From assembly GCA_902603905.1 (NCBI GenBank), contig CACKWM010000002.1, positions 62,001 to 126,000 of the forward strand: a DNA stretch of 64,000 nt, in the 5' to 3' direction. Positions 21,532 to 32,556 of this stretch are shown one piece after another; position 1 is the first letter of the stretch; each line of letters starts with the position of its first letter. Origin of the DNA: an uncultured Pelagibacteraceae bacterium (GTDB lineage: Bacteria; Pseudomonadota; Alphaproteobacteria; Pelagibacterales; Pelagibacteraceae). The notes under the pieces were generated by a model, which worked only from the letters and a program-made list of their open reading frames with translations, did not search any database and was not told the origin of the DNA. The position numbers and the translations under genes are program-made.

Positions 21532-22666
21532 AATTATTATCTTCAACTTTGTAAAAGTTAAGTTTGTGATTAATCTTATTATCTTTTACTTCAAATATAC
21601 CCATTTTTCCTTTAAACATGTTTTTTTCTAAAAACATTTTTTTATCAATAATAAAATCATTTTGAAGTGCTAAATAATAGACTAGTCCAATTAAATCATA
21701 ACTCAAAAATGATAATTGATTAGGATATTCCTCAAAAGTTTTGTAATAAGTTTCTATAAATTTATTATAGTTTTCTTTGTTTATTGAAGGAAAAAATATT
21801 GGCTGCAAGTTTGTTTCTTTAAGTAATGATTCATCAAACCACTGATTTAAAGTTACAAAATAAACTTTTTTTGGAGAAACATCAGTGTACAAAAGTGAAG
21901 TTGTAATGCTTTTTAAACTTTCATCAAAATCTGCTATTATGACAGAGTCAAAACCTATTTTTCCAAGTGTATGTCTTCTTTCAAGTTTTTTTATTTTTTT
22001 TTCTTTATTTGCTTCATTAGAGTTTTTTAATCTTTCTATTTCGTCCTCAAGGTTTTGTTTCCTTATATGATATTTTGTTATTTTTTCTATTTGATTTGTC
22101 AGCTTAGTTGGATCTGAATCATAATAGAAAACTTCTTTGATTTTTATTTTTGATTGCTTAATAGATTTTTCTATTTCTTCTTTGTAATTTTCTTTAGGTA
22201 TTAAAAAAATTGTTTTATTAATTTCATTTAATTTTTGAAATTTTACTATTGTTTTAAGTTGTGAATTCGAATTTATTCCTGCACTAATAATATTTTTTGG
22301 GTTTTTAATCACTTTATTGGTTAATGATAAAAAAGTTACATCTTTTAATTCATCTAAATAAATTAAATTTTCATTAAAAACTGGTCCTATAATTATTTTA
22401 ATGCCACTTTCGTAAAGTTTTTTAGCATTTTTTAAAGTTATTTCTGGGTTTGAGGCTGTGTCTTTAGGAAATATTTCTATGGATGAGTTATTAATTTTAT
22501 TTACTGCAAGCCTAACAGATTTAATAATTGATTTACCAATTTCACTATTTTCTCCAGTTATTGGAACTAATAGTCCAATTTTAATTTTTTCTTCTGCAGA
22601 TGTGTTTTGAATCGTTAAAACTGAAGTTATACAAAAGAAAATTATAATTTTAATAAATATTTTCAT
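21515..22666 (-). CDS. Penicillin-binding protein activator (LpoA-like / periplasmic-binding fold)
   Basis: Signal peptide MKIFIKIIIFFCITSVLTIQNTSA, KIGLLVPITGENSEIGKSI; divergent from rsmI as typical. Confidence 0.78.
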   Translation of the reverse strand: MKIFIKIIIFFCITSVLTIQNTSAEEKIKIGLLVPITGENSEIGKSIIKSVRLAVNKINNSSIEIFPKDTASNPEITLKNAKKLYESGIKIIIGPVFNENLIYLDELKDVTFLSLTNKVIKNPKNIISAGINSNSQLKTIVKFQKLNEINKTIFLIPKENYKEEIEKSIKQSKIKIKEVFYYDSDPTKLTNQIEKITKYHIRKQNLEDEIERLKNSNEANKEKKIKKLERRHTLGKIGFDSVIIADFDESLKSITTSLLYTDVSPKKVYFVTLNQWFDESLLKETNLQPIFFPSINKENYNKFIETYYKTFEEYPNQLSFLSYDLIGLVYYLALQNDFIIDKKMFLEKNMFKGKMGIFEVKDNKINHKLNFYKVEDNNFKKIF

Positions 22667-22698
22667 TTTAATGTTATTATTATAATGATTATATTTTA

Positions 22699-23562
22699 AT
22701 GATTCCACAAAGAGACAATAAAATTAATGAAATAAAATATGGTTTATATGTTGTATCTACCCCAATTGGCAATCTAAAAGATATAACTTTAAGAGCTATC
22801 GAAATTTTAAAACAATCAGAATACATACTTTGTGAAGATACTAGAGTTTCAAAAAATTTATTAGAAAAATATAATATTAAATCAAAATTAATTTCCAATC
22901 ACAAATTTAATGAAAATAAAAATATAAATAAGATAATTCAAATTTTGAAAGCAAAAACAATTGTATCAATTATCTCTGATGCTGGAACTCCTGGTATTTC
23001 TGATCCAGGTAAAATTATAGTAAACGAATGTATTAAAAATAACATTGAAGTTTATCCAGTGCCAGGACCATCGGCAGTAACAGCTTCGGTTTCAATTAGT
23101 GGTTTTTTTGAAAAGTATTATTTTTATGGTTTTTTTCCAGAAAAAAACAAAGACATAAAAGAGGATTTTAAAATTTTGTCAAATTTGAATTGTTCAATTG
23201 TATTTTTTATTTCTCCAAAAAAAATTAATAAAGCTATTGGAGTTATAAAAAATTTTTTTTCCAATAGAAAAATATTAATTTGTAGAGAGATCTCTAAATT
23301 ATATGAAGAACACATAAGAACTAATGTAAATAAGCTTGAATTGTTTGACAAATTGCCAAAGGGGGAGCTTACAGTTGTATTATCTGAAAAATATGTAAAA
23401 AAAAATATTTACAAAAAGCTTAACGAATCAGATAAAAAAAATATTAAAAAAATGATTAAAAATTTAAGTGTAAAAGATATTATTAATTTGATTGGCCAAA
23501 ATAAAAACATTTCTAAGAAAGAGATATATAACTATTGTTTAAAATTAAAAAATGAGAAATAA
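22699..23562 (+). CDS. rsmI: 16S rRNA (cytidine1402-2'-O)-methyltransferase
   Basis: LYVVSTPIGNLKDITLRAIE, CEDTRVSKNLL, SDAGTPGISDPG. Confidence 0.96.
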   Translation: MIPQRDNKINEIKYGLYVVSTPIGNLKDITLRAIEILKQSEYILCEDTRVSKNLLEKYNIKSKLISNHKFNENKNINKIIQILKAKTIVSIISDAGTPGISDPGKIIVNECIKNNIEVYPVPGPSAVTASVSISGFFEKYYFYGFFPEKNKDIKEDFKILSNLNCSIVFFISPKKINKAIGVIKNFFSNRKILICREISKLYEEHIRTNVNKLELFDKLPKGELTVVLSEKYVKKNIYKKLNESDKKNIKKMIKNLSVKDIINLIGQNKNISKKEIYNYCLKLKNEK

Positions 23563-24145
23563 GCTTTTATTAATTTTTATAACTTTATTAATGCTTAGCA
23601 GTTGTGTAGGTACTGGTTCGAAAGGTGTTTTTGGAACAGGAGTTAGTATTGCTCTAGACCCACGATCACTTGGCACTCAAATTGATGATTCTATAATGCA
23701 AAAAAATTTAGTAACAAGATTAACATTATTAGATAAAAATTATTTTTTGTCAGTTAATGCAAAAGTTTTAGATGGACGAATATTTTTAACAGGCAAAGTT
23801 GATAATCCAGAAGAAAAATTACAAATTACAAAATCAGCTTGGGAAACAGCTGGAGTAAGATCAGTTAAAAATGATATTAAGATTAAAGAAGAATTTGATT
23901 TTAAAAGTTCAGCAAAAGATTTATTAATTACTTCGCAGTTAAGAACAGCTTTAATATTAAATAAGAATATAAAGTCAGTAAATTATAATATCGATACTTA
24001 TAAAAAGAAAATTTTTATTTATGGAATAGCAAGAAATTCTGATGAAAAAAAAGAAGTAATTGATGAAGCAAAGCAAATACTTGATGTTAAAGATGTGGTT
24101 TCTAGTATTTTGTTAGTAGAAGATTTAAGAATTCAAAAAGATTAA
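23552..24145 (+). CDS. BON-domain lipoprotein (DolP/YraP-like)
   Basis: Lipobox LMLSSCVGTG; two BON-like repeats; follows rsmI. Confidence 0.85.
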   Translation: MRNKLLLIFITLLMLSSCVGTGSKGVFGTGVSIALDPRSLGTQIDDSIMQKNLVTRLTLLDKNYFLSVNAKVLDGRIFLTGKVDNPEEKLQITKSAWETAGVRSVKNDIKIKEEFDFKSSAKDLLITSQLRTALILNKNIKSVNYNIDTYKKKIFIYGIARNSDEKKEVIDEAKQILDVKDVVSSILLVEDLRIQKD

Positions 24146-26430
24146 TTTTTCTTACCATAATTAATCACTCCTGCAGAATAAGCAGCAATACAGGCTAAAT
24201 TCAGAATGTCTGAAGTTGAAGATCTTAAAGGTGCAATTTCAATTGGTTGACCCAATCCAATTAATAAAGGACCTATAACTTTTGCTCCACCTAATGATTT
24301 CATCATTTTATATGAAATTGCAGCACTATGCTGACCCGGCATAACTAATATATTTGCATTTCCTACTATTCCTGAAAAAGAATATAGTGACTTATATTCT
24401 TCGTTTAAGGCCACATCAGGTTGCATCTCACCATCAAATTGAAAATCGACTTTTTTATCTTGTAATATTTCTACTGCATCTCTTACATGTTTTGTACTTT
24501 CAGTTGCTGGTTGTCCAAATGTGGAATGAGAAACAAATGCAACTTTTGGATCAAAACCAAATAGTCTTACAACTCTAGCAGCTGAAATTGCTATTTCAGT
24601 AAGTTGATTTGCAGTTGGGTTTTCATGAACACTCGTATCTCCTATAAATACTGTCTTACCTTTGTTCACAACCATATTTAAACCAAACATTATTTCTCCA
24701 GATCTTGCATCAATTACTTTGTTTATTTTTTCTAATGAAGTAGCATATTTTCTAGTATTTCCAGTGACAGCACCATCAGCATCACCGCATGAAACCATAC
24801 AAGATGTCCAAATTACTCTATCATTTCTTATTAGTCGGTCACAATCTCTCTCTAACAAACCTTCTTTTCTTTGTAATTTTTTAAATAAATAATTTACATA
24901 TTTCTCTCTCTTTTTTTTGTCATTTGAATTAACTATTTCAATATTAAAATTTTCACTATAACCAATATTTTTGAGTTGTTCTTTTATTTTATCTTTTTTT
25001 CCTACTAATATAGGGATACCTAATTTGCTATTTTTAAATGCAATTGCAGCTTTTAAAGTATTTTCATCTTCACCATCTGCAAAAACAATTCTTTTTTGCG
25101 TTTTTTTTATTTGAGAATTTATTCCCTGCATTATTGTAACTGATGGATCAAGTCTTTGTTTAAGTTGTTCTTTATAATTTTCAAAATTTTTTATTTCTTT
25201 TCTTGCAACACCACTTTTAATAGCGGCTTTTGCTACTGCTACTGGAATTTCAGTAATTAATCTTGGATCAAAAGTTGAAGGAATAATATATTCTTTTCCA
25301 TATTTTGGTCTTTCACCACCCATAGCAGCAACTACCTCATCAGGAACATCTTCTCTTGCAAGAGCCGCAATAGCATTTGCAGCTGCAACCTTCATTTCTT
25401 CGTTTATTGTTTTCGCCCTAACATCTAAAGCTCCTCTAAAAATATATGGAAAACCAATTAAATTATTTACTTGGTTAGGATAGTCGGATCTTCCAGTTGC
25501 TACAATTGCATCTTTACGAACTTCTTCAACTTCTTCAGGTGTAATTTCTGGATCTGGGTTTGCACATGCAAAAATAATTGGATTTTTAGCCATTTTTTTT
25601 ACCATTTTTTTTGATAAAATACTTTTAGAAGACAATCCTAAAAAGACATCAGCACCAATAATTGCTTCATCTAGAGTTCTTTTTTTTGTTTCAATTGCAT
25701 GAGATGATTTCCATTGATTAAGATTATCTCTACCTCGATAAAGAACACCTTTACTATCAAGCATTATTATATTTTTTTGAGGAACACCGGTATTTTTTAA
25801 TAAATTAGTACAAGCTACAGCTGAAGCTCCAGCTCCATTTACAACTACTTTAATTTTTTTTATTGATTTTTTTGATATATCAAGTGCGTTAATCAATGCC
25901 GCATTAGTTATTATTGCAGTGCCGTGTTGATCATCATGAAATACTGGAATATCTAATATTTCTTTTAATTTTTCTTCAATAATAAAACAGTCGGGTGCTG
26001 CTATATCTTCTAAATTTATTCCACCAAAACTACCTGCAATATTTTTAACACTTTTAACGATTTCATTTGGGTCCGATGAGTCAATTTCAATATCAATAGA
26101 GTTAATATCTGCAAATCTTTTAAATAATACTGCTTTTCCTTCCATGACTGGTTTTGAAGCTAAAGCTCCCAAATTTCCCATTCCTAAAACTGCTGAACCA
26201 TTACTTATTACAGCTACCAAATTTCCTTTGCTTGTGTAGTCATAAGCAGCTTCCGGGTTTTCTGATATTGCTCTTACAGGTGCCGCAACTCCAGGAGAAT
26301 AAGCCAAAGCCAAATCTCTTTTTGTTGTCATAGGCTTTGACGAAATAATCTCAATCTTGCCAGATTTATTACTATTATGAAAATCTAATGCTTCTTTATC
26401 TGTGTAATGATCAATTTTTTTTTTTTTCAT
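24142..26430 (-). CDS. maeB: NADP-dependent malic enzyme with phosphotransacetylase-like domain
   Basis: LAYSPGVAAPVRAI, FHDDQHGTAIITNAAL, C-terminal PTA-like domain; 762 aa. Confidence 0.95.
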   Translation of the reverse strand: MKKKKIDHYTDKEALDFHNSNKSGKIEIISSKPMTTKRDLALAYSPGVAAPVRAISENPEAAYDYTSKGNLVAVISNGSAVLGMGNLGALASKPVMEGKAVLFKRFADINSIDIEIDSSDPNEIVKSVKNIAGSFGGINLEDIAAPDCFIIEEKLKEILDIPVFHDDQHGTAIITNAALINALDISKKSIKKIKVVVNGAGASAVACTNLLKNTGVPQKNIIMLDSKGVLYRGRDNLNQWKSSHAIETKKRTLDEAIIGADVFLGLSSKSILSKKMVKKMAKNPIIFACANPDPEITPEEVEEVRKDAIVATGRSDYPNQVNNLIGFPYIFRGALDVRAKTINEEMKVAAANAIAALAREDVPDEVVAAMGGERPKYGKEYIIPSTFDPRLITEIPVAVAKAAIKSGVARKEIKNFENYKEQLKQRLDPSVTIMQGINSQIKKTQKRIVFADGEDENTLKAAIAFKNSKLGIPILVGKKDKIKEQLKNIGYSENFNIEIVNSNDKKKREKYVNYLFKKLQRKEGLLERDCDRLIRNDRVIWTSCMVSCGDADGAVTGNTRKYATSLEKINKVIDARSGEIMFGLNMVVNKGKTVFIGDTSVHENPTANQLTEIAISAARVVRLFGFDPKVAFVSHSTFGQPATESTKHVRDAVEILQDKKVDFQFDGEMQPDVALNEEYKSLYSFSGIVGNANILVMPGQHSAAISYKMMKSLGGAKVIGPLLIGLGQPIEIAPLRSSTSDILNLACIAAYSAGVINYGKKN

Positions 26431-26480
26431 TTAGGATAATTAGCTATACAATTGGAGCAATTTTAAGACTAATATGATTT

Positions 26481-28010
26481 ATGAACCTTATTAAGTCAAC
26501 AGGCACTTTTAGTTTTTTTACAATAATTAGCAGAATATTAGGTTACTTAAGAGATATTTTAATTGCCATATTCCTCGGGTCTGGTCCAGTCGCTGATGCT
26601 TTCTTTGTAGCATTTAGAATTCCAAACACATTTAGAAGATTATTTTCTGAAGGAACTTTTAATGCAGCTTTTGTCCCAAGTTATGCATCAGAGATAGCAA
26701 ATGGGAAAGAACAATCAGAAAAATTTGCAACAAATATATTTAGTTTATTAATTTTAAGTTTATTTTTTTTAGTTTTAATTATTGAAATACTAATGCCACT
26801 ATTTGTATTTCTTATCGCCCCTGGATTTAGCGGCAGCACAGACAAAATGAATTTAGCAATTAACTTAACAAGAATAACTTTTCCTTTTTTATTTTTTGTC
26901 AGTTTATCATCTTTTTTTTCTGCAATACTTAATTCTCATAATAGATTTGCAATTGCAGCAGCAGCTCCAATAATATTAAATTTTTTTTTAATATCAGTTT
27001 TAATTTATGGAAACATTTTAGGAGACAAACTTGTTTACTATTTATCCTATGCTGTAACTATTGCAGGCATAATTCAATTTTTATTTTTATATAAATATGT
27101 GAGAAAATTCTATTCACCTCAATTTTTATTAAAATTTTCAATTGATGAAAAAGTAAAAAAATTTTTTAAAAAACTCTTACCTAGTATTTTTTCTTCTGGT
27201 GTAACTCAAATTAATATTTTAATTGGAACTATTATTGCATCATTTCAAGCGGGTGCAGTTTCTTATCTTTATTATGCAGATAGAATTTACCAAATAAATT
27301 TGGCAATCGCAGGAATAGCAATCGGAACAGTAATTTTACCACAACTCTCTAAATACATTCAAAATGAAGATACTGAGAAAATAATTATGATACAAAATAA
27401 AGCACTAGAGCTAAGTTTATTTTTAAGTATTCCTGCTGCTGTAGCTTTATTAATAGCTTCAGAAGAAATTATATCAGCGTTATTTGGTTATGGTTCTTTT
27501 GATGAAGATGGAGTTAAAAATTCTGCAAAAGCGTTATTTTATTTTGCATTAGGTTTGCCAGCATTTTCATTAATAAAAGTATTTTCAAGTTTTTTCTTTG
27601 CGAGACATAATACTAAATTACCATTTTATATTTCATTAATTGCAGTTTTATTAAATATTATTATTAGTGTTATTTTTTTTAAAAAAATTGGATTTATAAT
27701 TATTCCTATTGCAACAACTATATCGTCTTGGTTTAATTCTATTTTATTATTTATTTTTTTAAAAAAAGAAAATTTATTTAAATTTAATTTAATTTTTTTC
27801 TCTAGATTTATAAGAATAATTTTTTCCGTGATTGTTATGGGCTTTTTCTTTAATTATTTAATTATTTATTTTGCATCAAATCTGGCTTTTGAACAAAGTT
27901 ATAAATCAGCCTATTTAGTTGGATTGATATTAATTGGTTTAATTTCTTACTTACTGGTTTCGATTTTTATCAAGGCTTTTAAAATTAGCGATATTAATCT
28001 AAAGTATTAA
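26481..28010 (+). CDS. murJ: Lipid II flippase MurJ
   Basis: MVF polytopic protein: [51 protein letters not shown]. Confidence 0.96.
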   Translation: MNLIKSTGTFSFFTIISRILGYLRDILIAIFLGSGPVADAFFVAFRIPNTFRRLFSEGTFNAAFVPSYASEIANGKEQSEKFATNIFSLLILSLFFLVLIIEILMPLFVFLIAPGFSGSTDKMNLAINLTRITFPFLFFVSLSSFFSAILNSHNRFAIAAAAPIILNFFLISVLIYGNILGDKLVYYLSYAVTIAGIIQFLFLYKYVRKFYSPQFLLKFSIDEKVKKFFKKLLPSIFSSGVTQINILIGTIIASFQAGAVSYLYYADRIYQINLAIAGIAIGTVILPQLSKYIQNEDTEKIIMIQNKALELSLFLSIPAAVALLIASEEIISALFGYGSFDEDGVKNSAKALFYFALGLPAFSLIKVFSSFFFARHNTKLPFYISLIAVLLNIIISVIFFKKIGFIIIPIATTISSWFNSILLFIFLKKENLFKFNLIFFSRFIRIIFSVIVMGFFFNYLIIYFASNLAFEQSYKSAYLVGLILIGLISYLLVSIFIKAFKISDINLKY

Positions 28011-28014
28011 CTTT

Positions 28015-29016
28015 ATGTTTAAAAAAATTTTTTCAGGAGTCCAGCCTTCGGGCAATCTTCATTTAGGCAACTATTTGGGAGCAATAAAGAATTTTGTTGA
28101 TCTTCAAAATCAAAAAGAAACTGAGTGTATTTATTGTATAGTAGATCTTCACGCAATTACAGTAAAACAAGAACCAAAAGAATTAAAAAAAAACATTAGA
28201 GAAACTTTGGCAACTTTTATTGCCAGCGGATTAGATTATGAAAAAAGTATAATTTTTAATCAATCATCAGTCACTGCTCATGCAGAAGGAGCTTGGATAC
28301 TTAGTTGCATTGCAAGAATGGGATGGTTAAATAGGATGACACAATTTAAAGAAAAAGCTGGAAAAGATAAAGAAAAAGCTAGCGTTGGGCTTTATGCTTA
28401 TCCAGTTTTAATGGCAGCTGACATACTGCTTTATGATTCAACTCATGTACCAGTCGGTCATGATCAAAAGCAACATCTTGAGCTGTGTCGAGATATTGCC
28501 CAAAGATTTAATAGTGATTTTAATGTTGAAGATTTTTTCAAAGTTCCAGAGTCTTTAATCCAAAAAAATTTTTCAAGAATTATGAGTCTTAAAGATGGTA
28601 TGAAAAAAATGAGTAAATCAGATCCATCAGATTTAAGCAGAATTAATCTTACAGATGAAAAAGATTTAATAGTTAATAAAATAAAAAAAGCAAAGACAGA
28701 TAATATGCCTATGCCAAATATAGAAGAAAATTTAGAAAAAAGACCAGAAGTTAAAAATTTATTAGGAATTTATTCAAGTTTATCAAATCAAACTTTAGAT
28801 CAATCAAAAAAAGAATTTAGTGGAAAAAATTTTTCAGATTTTAAAGAAAAACTTTCTGATTTATTAGTTGAAAAAATTACTCCAATTTCAAAAGAAATAA
28901 AAAAATTATTAAATGATGAGAAAAATTTAGATCACATTTTATATGATGGGTCACAAAAAGCTGATAAAATTGCATCAAAAAAGATTAAAAAAATTAAACA
29001 AATAATAGGTTTTTAA
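28015..29016 (+). CDS. trpS: Tryptophanyl-tRNA synthetase
   Basis: [27 protein letters not shown]. Confidence 0.98.
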   Translation: MFKKIFSGVQPSGNLHLGNYLGAIKNFVDLQNQKETECIYCIVDLHAITVKQEPKELKKNIRETLATFIASGLDYEKSIIFNQSSVTAHAEGAWILSCIARMGWLNRMTQFKEKAGKDKEKASVGLYAYPVLMAADILLYDSTHVPVGHDQKQHLELCRDIAQRFNSDFNVEDFFKVPESLIQKNFSRIMSLKDGMKKMSKSDPSDLSRINLTDEKDLIVNKIKKAKTDNMPMPNIEENLEKRPEVKNLLGIYSSLSNQTLDQSKKEFSGKNFSDFKEKLSDLLVEKITPISKEIKKLLNDEKNLDHILYDGSQKADKIASKKIKKIKQIIGF

Positions 29017-29035
29017 GTTATTATATAAGGAAAAT

Positions 29036-29578
29036 ATGTTTGTTCAGACTCAGGAAACACCAAACCCAAATTCACTTAAATTTATTCCAGGCAAATTAGT
29101 TTCTAATTCTGGATCATTTGAGATTAATAACAAAGATGAAGTTAATAATGATTTGATAAGAAATATACTTTCAATAAATGGTGTAACAGGAATTTTTCTA
29201 GGAAAAGATTTTTTATCAGTAAATAAAAATGAAAATATAAACTGGGAAGAATTAAAACATATTGTGATTTCATTTATTAATGAGTATTACGCCGATGGAA
29301 AAGAATTTATTATTGATAAAAAATTAGATAATGAAAAACAAAATGATTTTAGCGAAATAGAAAAAAAAATAATAAAAATTTTAGATGAAAAAATAAAGCC
29401 TGCAGTTGCAAGAGATGGTGGAGATATAAAATTCAAAGAATTTAAAAATGGCGTGGTTACAGTGGAGCTTCAAGGAAGTTGTTCTGGCTGTCCAAGTTCA
29501 ATAGTTACTTTAAAACAAGGTGTTCAAAATCTTTTGCAGCACTATATTCCTGAAGTAAAAGAGGTTATCTCAGTTTGA
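29036..29578 (+). CDS. NifU-domain Fe-S scaffold/carrier (Nfu family)
   Basis: N-terminal TQETPNPNSLKFIPG (Nfu_N), C-terminal RDGGDI...GSCSGCPSS. Confidence 0.95.
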   Translation: MFVQTQETPNPNSLKFIPGKLVSNSGSFEINNKDEVNNDLIRNILSINGVTGIFLGKDFLSVNKNENINWEELKHIVISFINEYYADGKEFIIDKKLDNEKQNDFSEIEKKIIKILDEKIKPAVARDGGDIKFKEFKNGVVTVELQGSCSGCPSSIVTLKQGVQNLLQHYIPEVKEVISV

Positions 29579-29608
29579 AATTATAATTATATAATGTATA
29601 GGTAAATA

Positions 29609-30742
29609 ATGAATAATAAAAATTCATTAAAGCTAAATCAAATTAAGCAATTTTTGTTAAGTAAAGGCTTTATTATAATTAAAAAAAAAAAAATAACTTT
29701 CTTTAGTGTAGAATTAAGAAGTTTATATTTAACTACTCTATCTAGTTTTGCCATTATTATTTTTTCTTTTTTTCTTCCTGCAATTATTGAGTTAAAAAAA
29801 AATACTTTTACTGCTTCAAAAGAAATTGAAAACAAATCTAAAAGTAATTTTGAAAGAGTTTTGGATGGAGAAGCTTTAAGAAAACCTTCTAAGTTAGACG
29901 AAGGTCTTAACTTAAAAAATTTATTTGATGATGTATTTAAATTTGATGATTTGCCGAGCGATACAGTAAGATTAAGTGCTTCAACAATTCAACAATTGTT
30001 TCAAGAAACTAATTATAATTTAAAAGATGTAAGAAAAACAAAACTTGTAAAACCAGTTAAACTTTCACTTCTTCCCAATGAAATAAAAATGATTGAAGAT
30101 ACTAAAAAAAGAAAAAATTTGTTTATACAAATTATTTTACCTTTAATTATTGATGAAAATAATAGAATTAAGCTGAATCGTAAAAAATTATTTACCATTT
30201 TAAATAAAAATCATAATTCTAATTCTGAAAAAGAATGGTTAAATAAAAAATTTAAACAATATGGAGTTATTAATAAAGACTTATCTACTTTAAAAGTAAG
30301 AATGGATACAATCCCTGTGTCTTTAGCTATAGCTCAAGCTGCAAAAGAAACGGGCTGGGGAACATCAAGATTTGCACTAGAAGGAAATGCTTTATTTGGT
30401 CAGTGGACTTGGTCAGGAGAAGGAATAAAACCAGCTGATGCAGATAATAATGCTACTCATAAAGTTATGAAGTTTAAAATTTTAAAATCATCAATAAGAG
30501 CATATCAAAGAAATTTAAATACTCACTCAGGTTATAGTGAATTTAGAATGGCAAGAGCTGAGTTAAGAGATCATGGAAGAAGTTTAGATGGTATGATTCT
30601 TGCAACTTATTTAGACAATTATGCAGAAACTGGGAAGGAATATGTAAAAATTATAAAACAAATTATTAAACAAAATAATTTAACAGATTTTGATGATGTT
30701 AAGTTACTTCCATCTAGCATTCAATTGAAGAATCTTATCTAA
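29609..30742 (+). CDS. Bax-like / glucosaminidase-domain protein
   Basis: SLAIAQAAKETGWGTSRFALEGNALFGQWTW; N-terminal TM segment. Confidence 0.87.
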   Translation: MNNKNSLKLNQIKQFLLSKGFIIIKKKKITFFSVELRSLYLTTLSSFAIIIFSFFLPAIIELKKNTFTASKEIENKSKSNFERVLDGEALRKPSKLDEGLNLKNLFDDVFKFDDLPSDTVRLSASTIQQLFQETNYNLKDVRKTKLVKPVKLSLLPNEIKMIEDTKKRKNLFIQIILPLIIDENNRIKLNRKKLFTILNKNHNSNSEKEWLNKKFKQYGVINKDLSTLKVRMDTIPVSLAIAQAAKETGWGTSRFALEGNALFGQWTWSGEGIKPADADNNATHKVMKFKILKSSIRAYQRNLNTHSGYSEFRMARAELRDHGRSLDGMILATYLDNYAETGKEYVKIIKQIIKQNNLTDFDDVKLLPSSIQLKNLI

Positions 30743-31800
30743 TCAGTCTCTACAGAAAATTGAACACCAAACCATCGCCAAATACCATTATCATTTAAAG
30801 AGCAATTTATTCTCCCCCTACGAAACAAAAATTTATCTCTAAATTTAATTTTTAAAATATTATTATTAATAGATGTATAAGATTTTTCCCATTTGTTACC
30901 CTCATCAGAAAAACAATTAATATTTTTAAGATTTTTTTGATCTTTAAAAAATTCAACAGAAAATTTTGGAGGATTATTTTTATTATTTATATATTTTTCA
31001 TCTGGTAACAATTTTTTGAATTGTAAAGGTTGTAAATTAATTAAGAATTTAAATCTTTCAAGGTCACCATATTTTTCATTGATTGGAAAACGCGGCAATT
31101 CAAAAATATCTTTATTAACATCTATTACTCCAGAATGTTGACCAAAAGAATATTTAAAGTTTTTTGTTATATAATTTTTAATTAACTTACTGTATTCACC
31201 AAATGGATAAGAAAAAAATATAGGATTATATCCTAGTTTATTCCTAAAAATTTCTATTGATTTATCAATATCTTTTAAAAATTTTTGTTCACTAAAATCA
31301 ACTAAGTAATCATGAGAATGAGAGTGATTACCAATATATGCAAATTTTTCTTTTTCAATTTCTTTTATTTCATTCCAATTCATATACCCAGAATTACCAA
31401 CAGCTTCTGTTGATATAAATAAAATAAAAGGTATTTGGTTTTCTTTTAAAAAAGGCCAAGCATTTTCATAGAAGGAAGTAAATCCATCATCGATAGTAAT
31501 TAATATTTTTTTTTCTTTTTTTGGTTTTATAAAATTTAAGTCAAATTCTTTTGGATCATAAAAATCATATTTCTTATCTTTTATAATTTTTATATGTTGT
31601 TCAAATACATTCATTTGAATATTGGTAGAAGGATATTTATTTTCGTTAAATCTATGGTACATTAATGCAAGTGTTCCCATTTCATTAGAATAGTATTTGA
31701 TATTATTTTCTTCTGCCCTAGAATTGGAATTAATTAATATTAATATAATGAATAGTTTGATTATAGATGCGGCTGCAGATAAAATTTTTTTATCACTCAT
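30739..31800 (-). CDS. Polysaccharide deacetylase (NodB-type)
   Basis: ILITIDDGFTSFYENAWPFL, IGNHSHSHDYL, FFSYPFGEYS. Confidence 0.92.
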   Translation of the reverse strand: MSDKKILSAAASIIKLFIILILINSNSRAEENNIKYYSNEMGTLALMYHRFNENKYPSTNIQMNVFEQHIKIIKDKKYDFYDPKEFDLNFIKPKKEKKILITIDDGFTSFYENAWPFLKENQIPFILFISTEAVGNSGYMNWNEIKEIEKEKFAYIGNHSHSHDYLVDFSEQKFLKDIDKSIEIFRNKLGYNPIFFSYPFGEYSKLIKNYITKNFKYSFGQHSGVIDVNKDIFELPRFPINEKYGDLERFKFLINLQPLQFKKLLPDEKYINNKNNPPKFSVEFFKDQKNLKNINCFSDEGNKWEKSYTSINNNILKIKFRDKFLFRRGRINCSLNDNGIWRWFGVQFSVETD

Positions 31801-32134
31801 TATTGATAAAAATATTTATACCTGTAGTCATGAAAATAGCAAAAGTAATTTTGAAAAACTTATTATTTTAATTAATGACTTTTTAAATAAAAATAAAACC
31901 TCTATTAAGAAAATAGATAAAATTTATGTAAATAGAGGGCCAGGAAGCTTTGCTGGCATAAGAAATTCTCTTTCAATTGTAAAAGGTTTGTTTTTGACAC
32001 AAAAAATAGATTATTATTGTTTTAGTTTTCTTGATTTTAATAAATCTGCTAATGTCAAATACGAAGATGTCCCCATTTTATGTGCTAAATATAAAATTAA
32101 AAAAAATTTGATTAATCCACTTTATTTAAGTTAA
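31748..32134 (+). CDS. tsaB: Short TsaB-like tRNA threonylcarbamoyladenosine biosynthesis protein
   Basis: MNSLIIDAAADKIFLSLI, IDKIYVNRGPGSFAGIRNSLSIVKG, terminal NPLYLS; 128 aa from ATG at 31748. Confidence 0.82.
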   Translation: MNSLIIDAAADKIFLSLIIDKNIYTCSHENSKSNFEKLIILINDFLNKNKTSIKKIDKIYVNRGPGSFAGIRNSLSIVKGLFLTQKIDYYCFSFLDFNKSANVKYEDVPILCAKYKIKKNLINPLYLS

Positions 32135-32142
32135 AATAAACT

Positions 32143-32553
32143 ATGTCAGAAACTATTGAACAGAAATGTATAGCAAAAGGAGTTAAGCTTACAGATCAAA
32201 GAAAAATTATTGCCAAAGTAATGTCAGAGGCAAATGATCATCCTAATGTTGATGAACTTTATAATAGAGTTTCTAAAATTGATTCAAAAATTAGTATTGC
32301 AACAGTTTATAGGACTGTAAAATTATTTGAAGAATCTGGAATATTAACTAAACATGAATTTAAAGGTGGCAAGGCACGTTATGAGGAGTTGAATGAAAGT
32401 CATCATGATCATTTAATAGATGTGAAGTCTGGAGAAATTATTGAATTTGTTGATCAAGAAATAGAGAACCTACAAAAAAAAGTGGCTGAAAAATATGGAT
32501 ATGATTTAGTAGATCATAAGCTAGAATTATATGGGGTTAAGAAAAAACCTTAA
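32143..32553 (+). CDS. fur: Fur-family metal-dependent regulator (Fur/Mur)
   Basis: LTDQRKIIAKVM...ISIATVYRTVKLFEESGIL...SHHDHLIDVKSGEIIEF. Confidence 0.93.
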   Translation: MSETIEQKCIAKGVKLTDQRKIIAKVMSEANDHPNVDELYNRVSKIDSKISIATVYRTVKLFEESGILTKHEFKGGKARYEELNESHHDHLIDVKSGEIIEFVDQEIENLQKKVAEKYGYDLVDHKLELYGVKKKP

Positions 32554-32556
32554 TTG

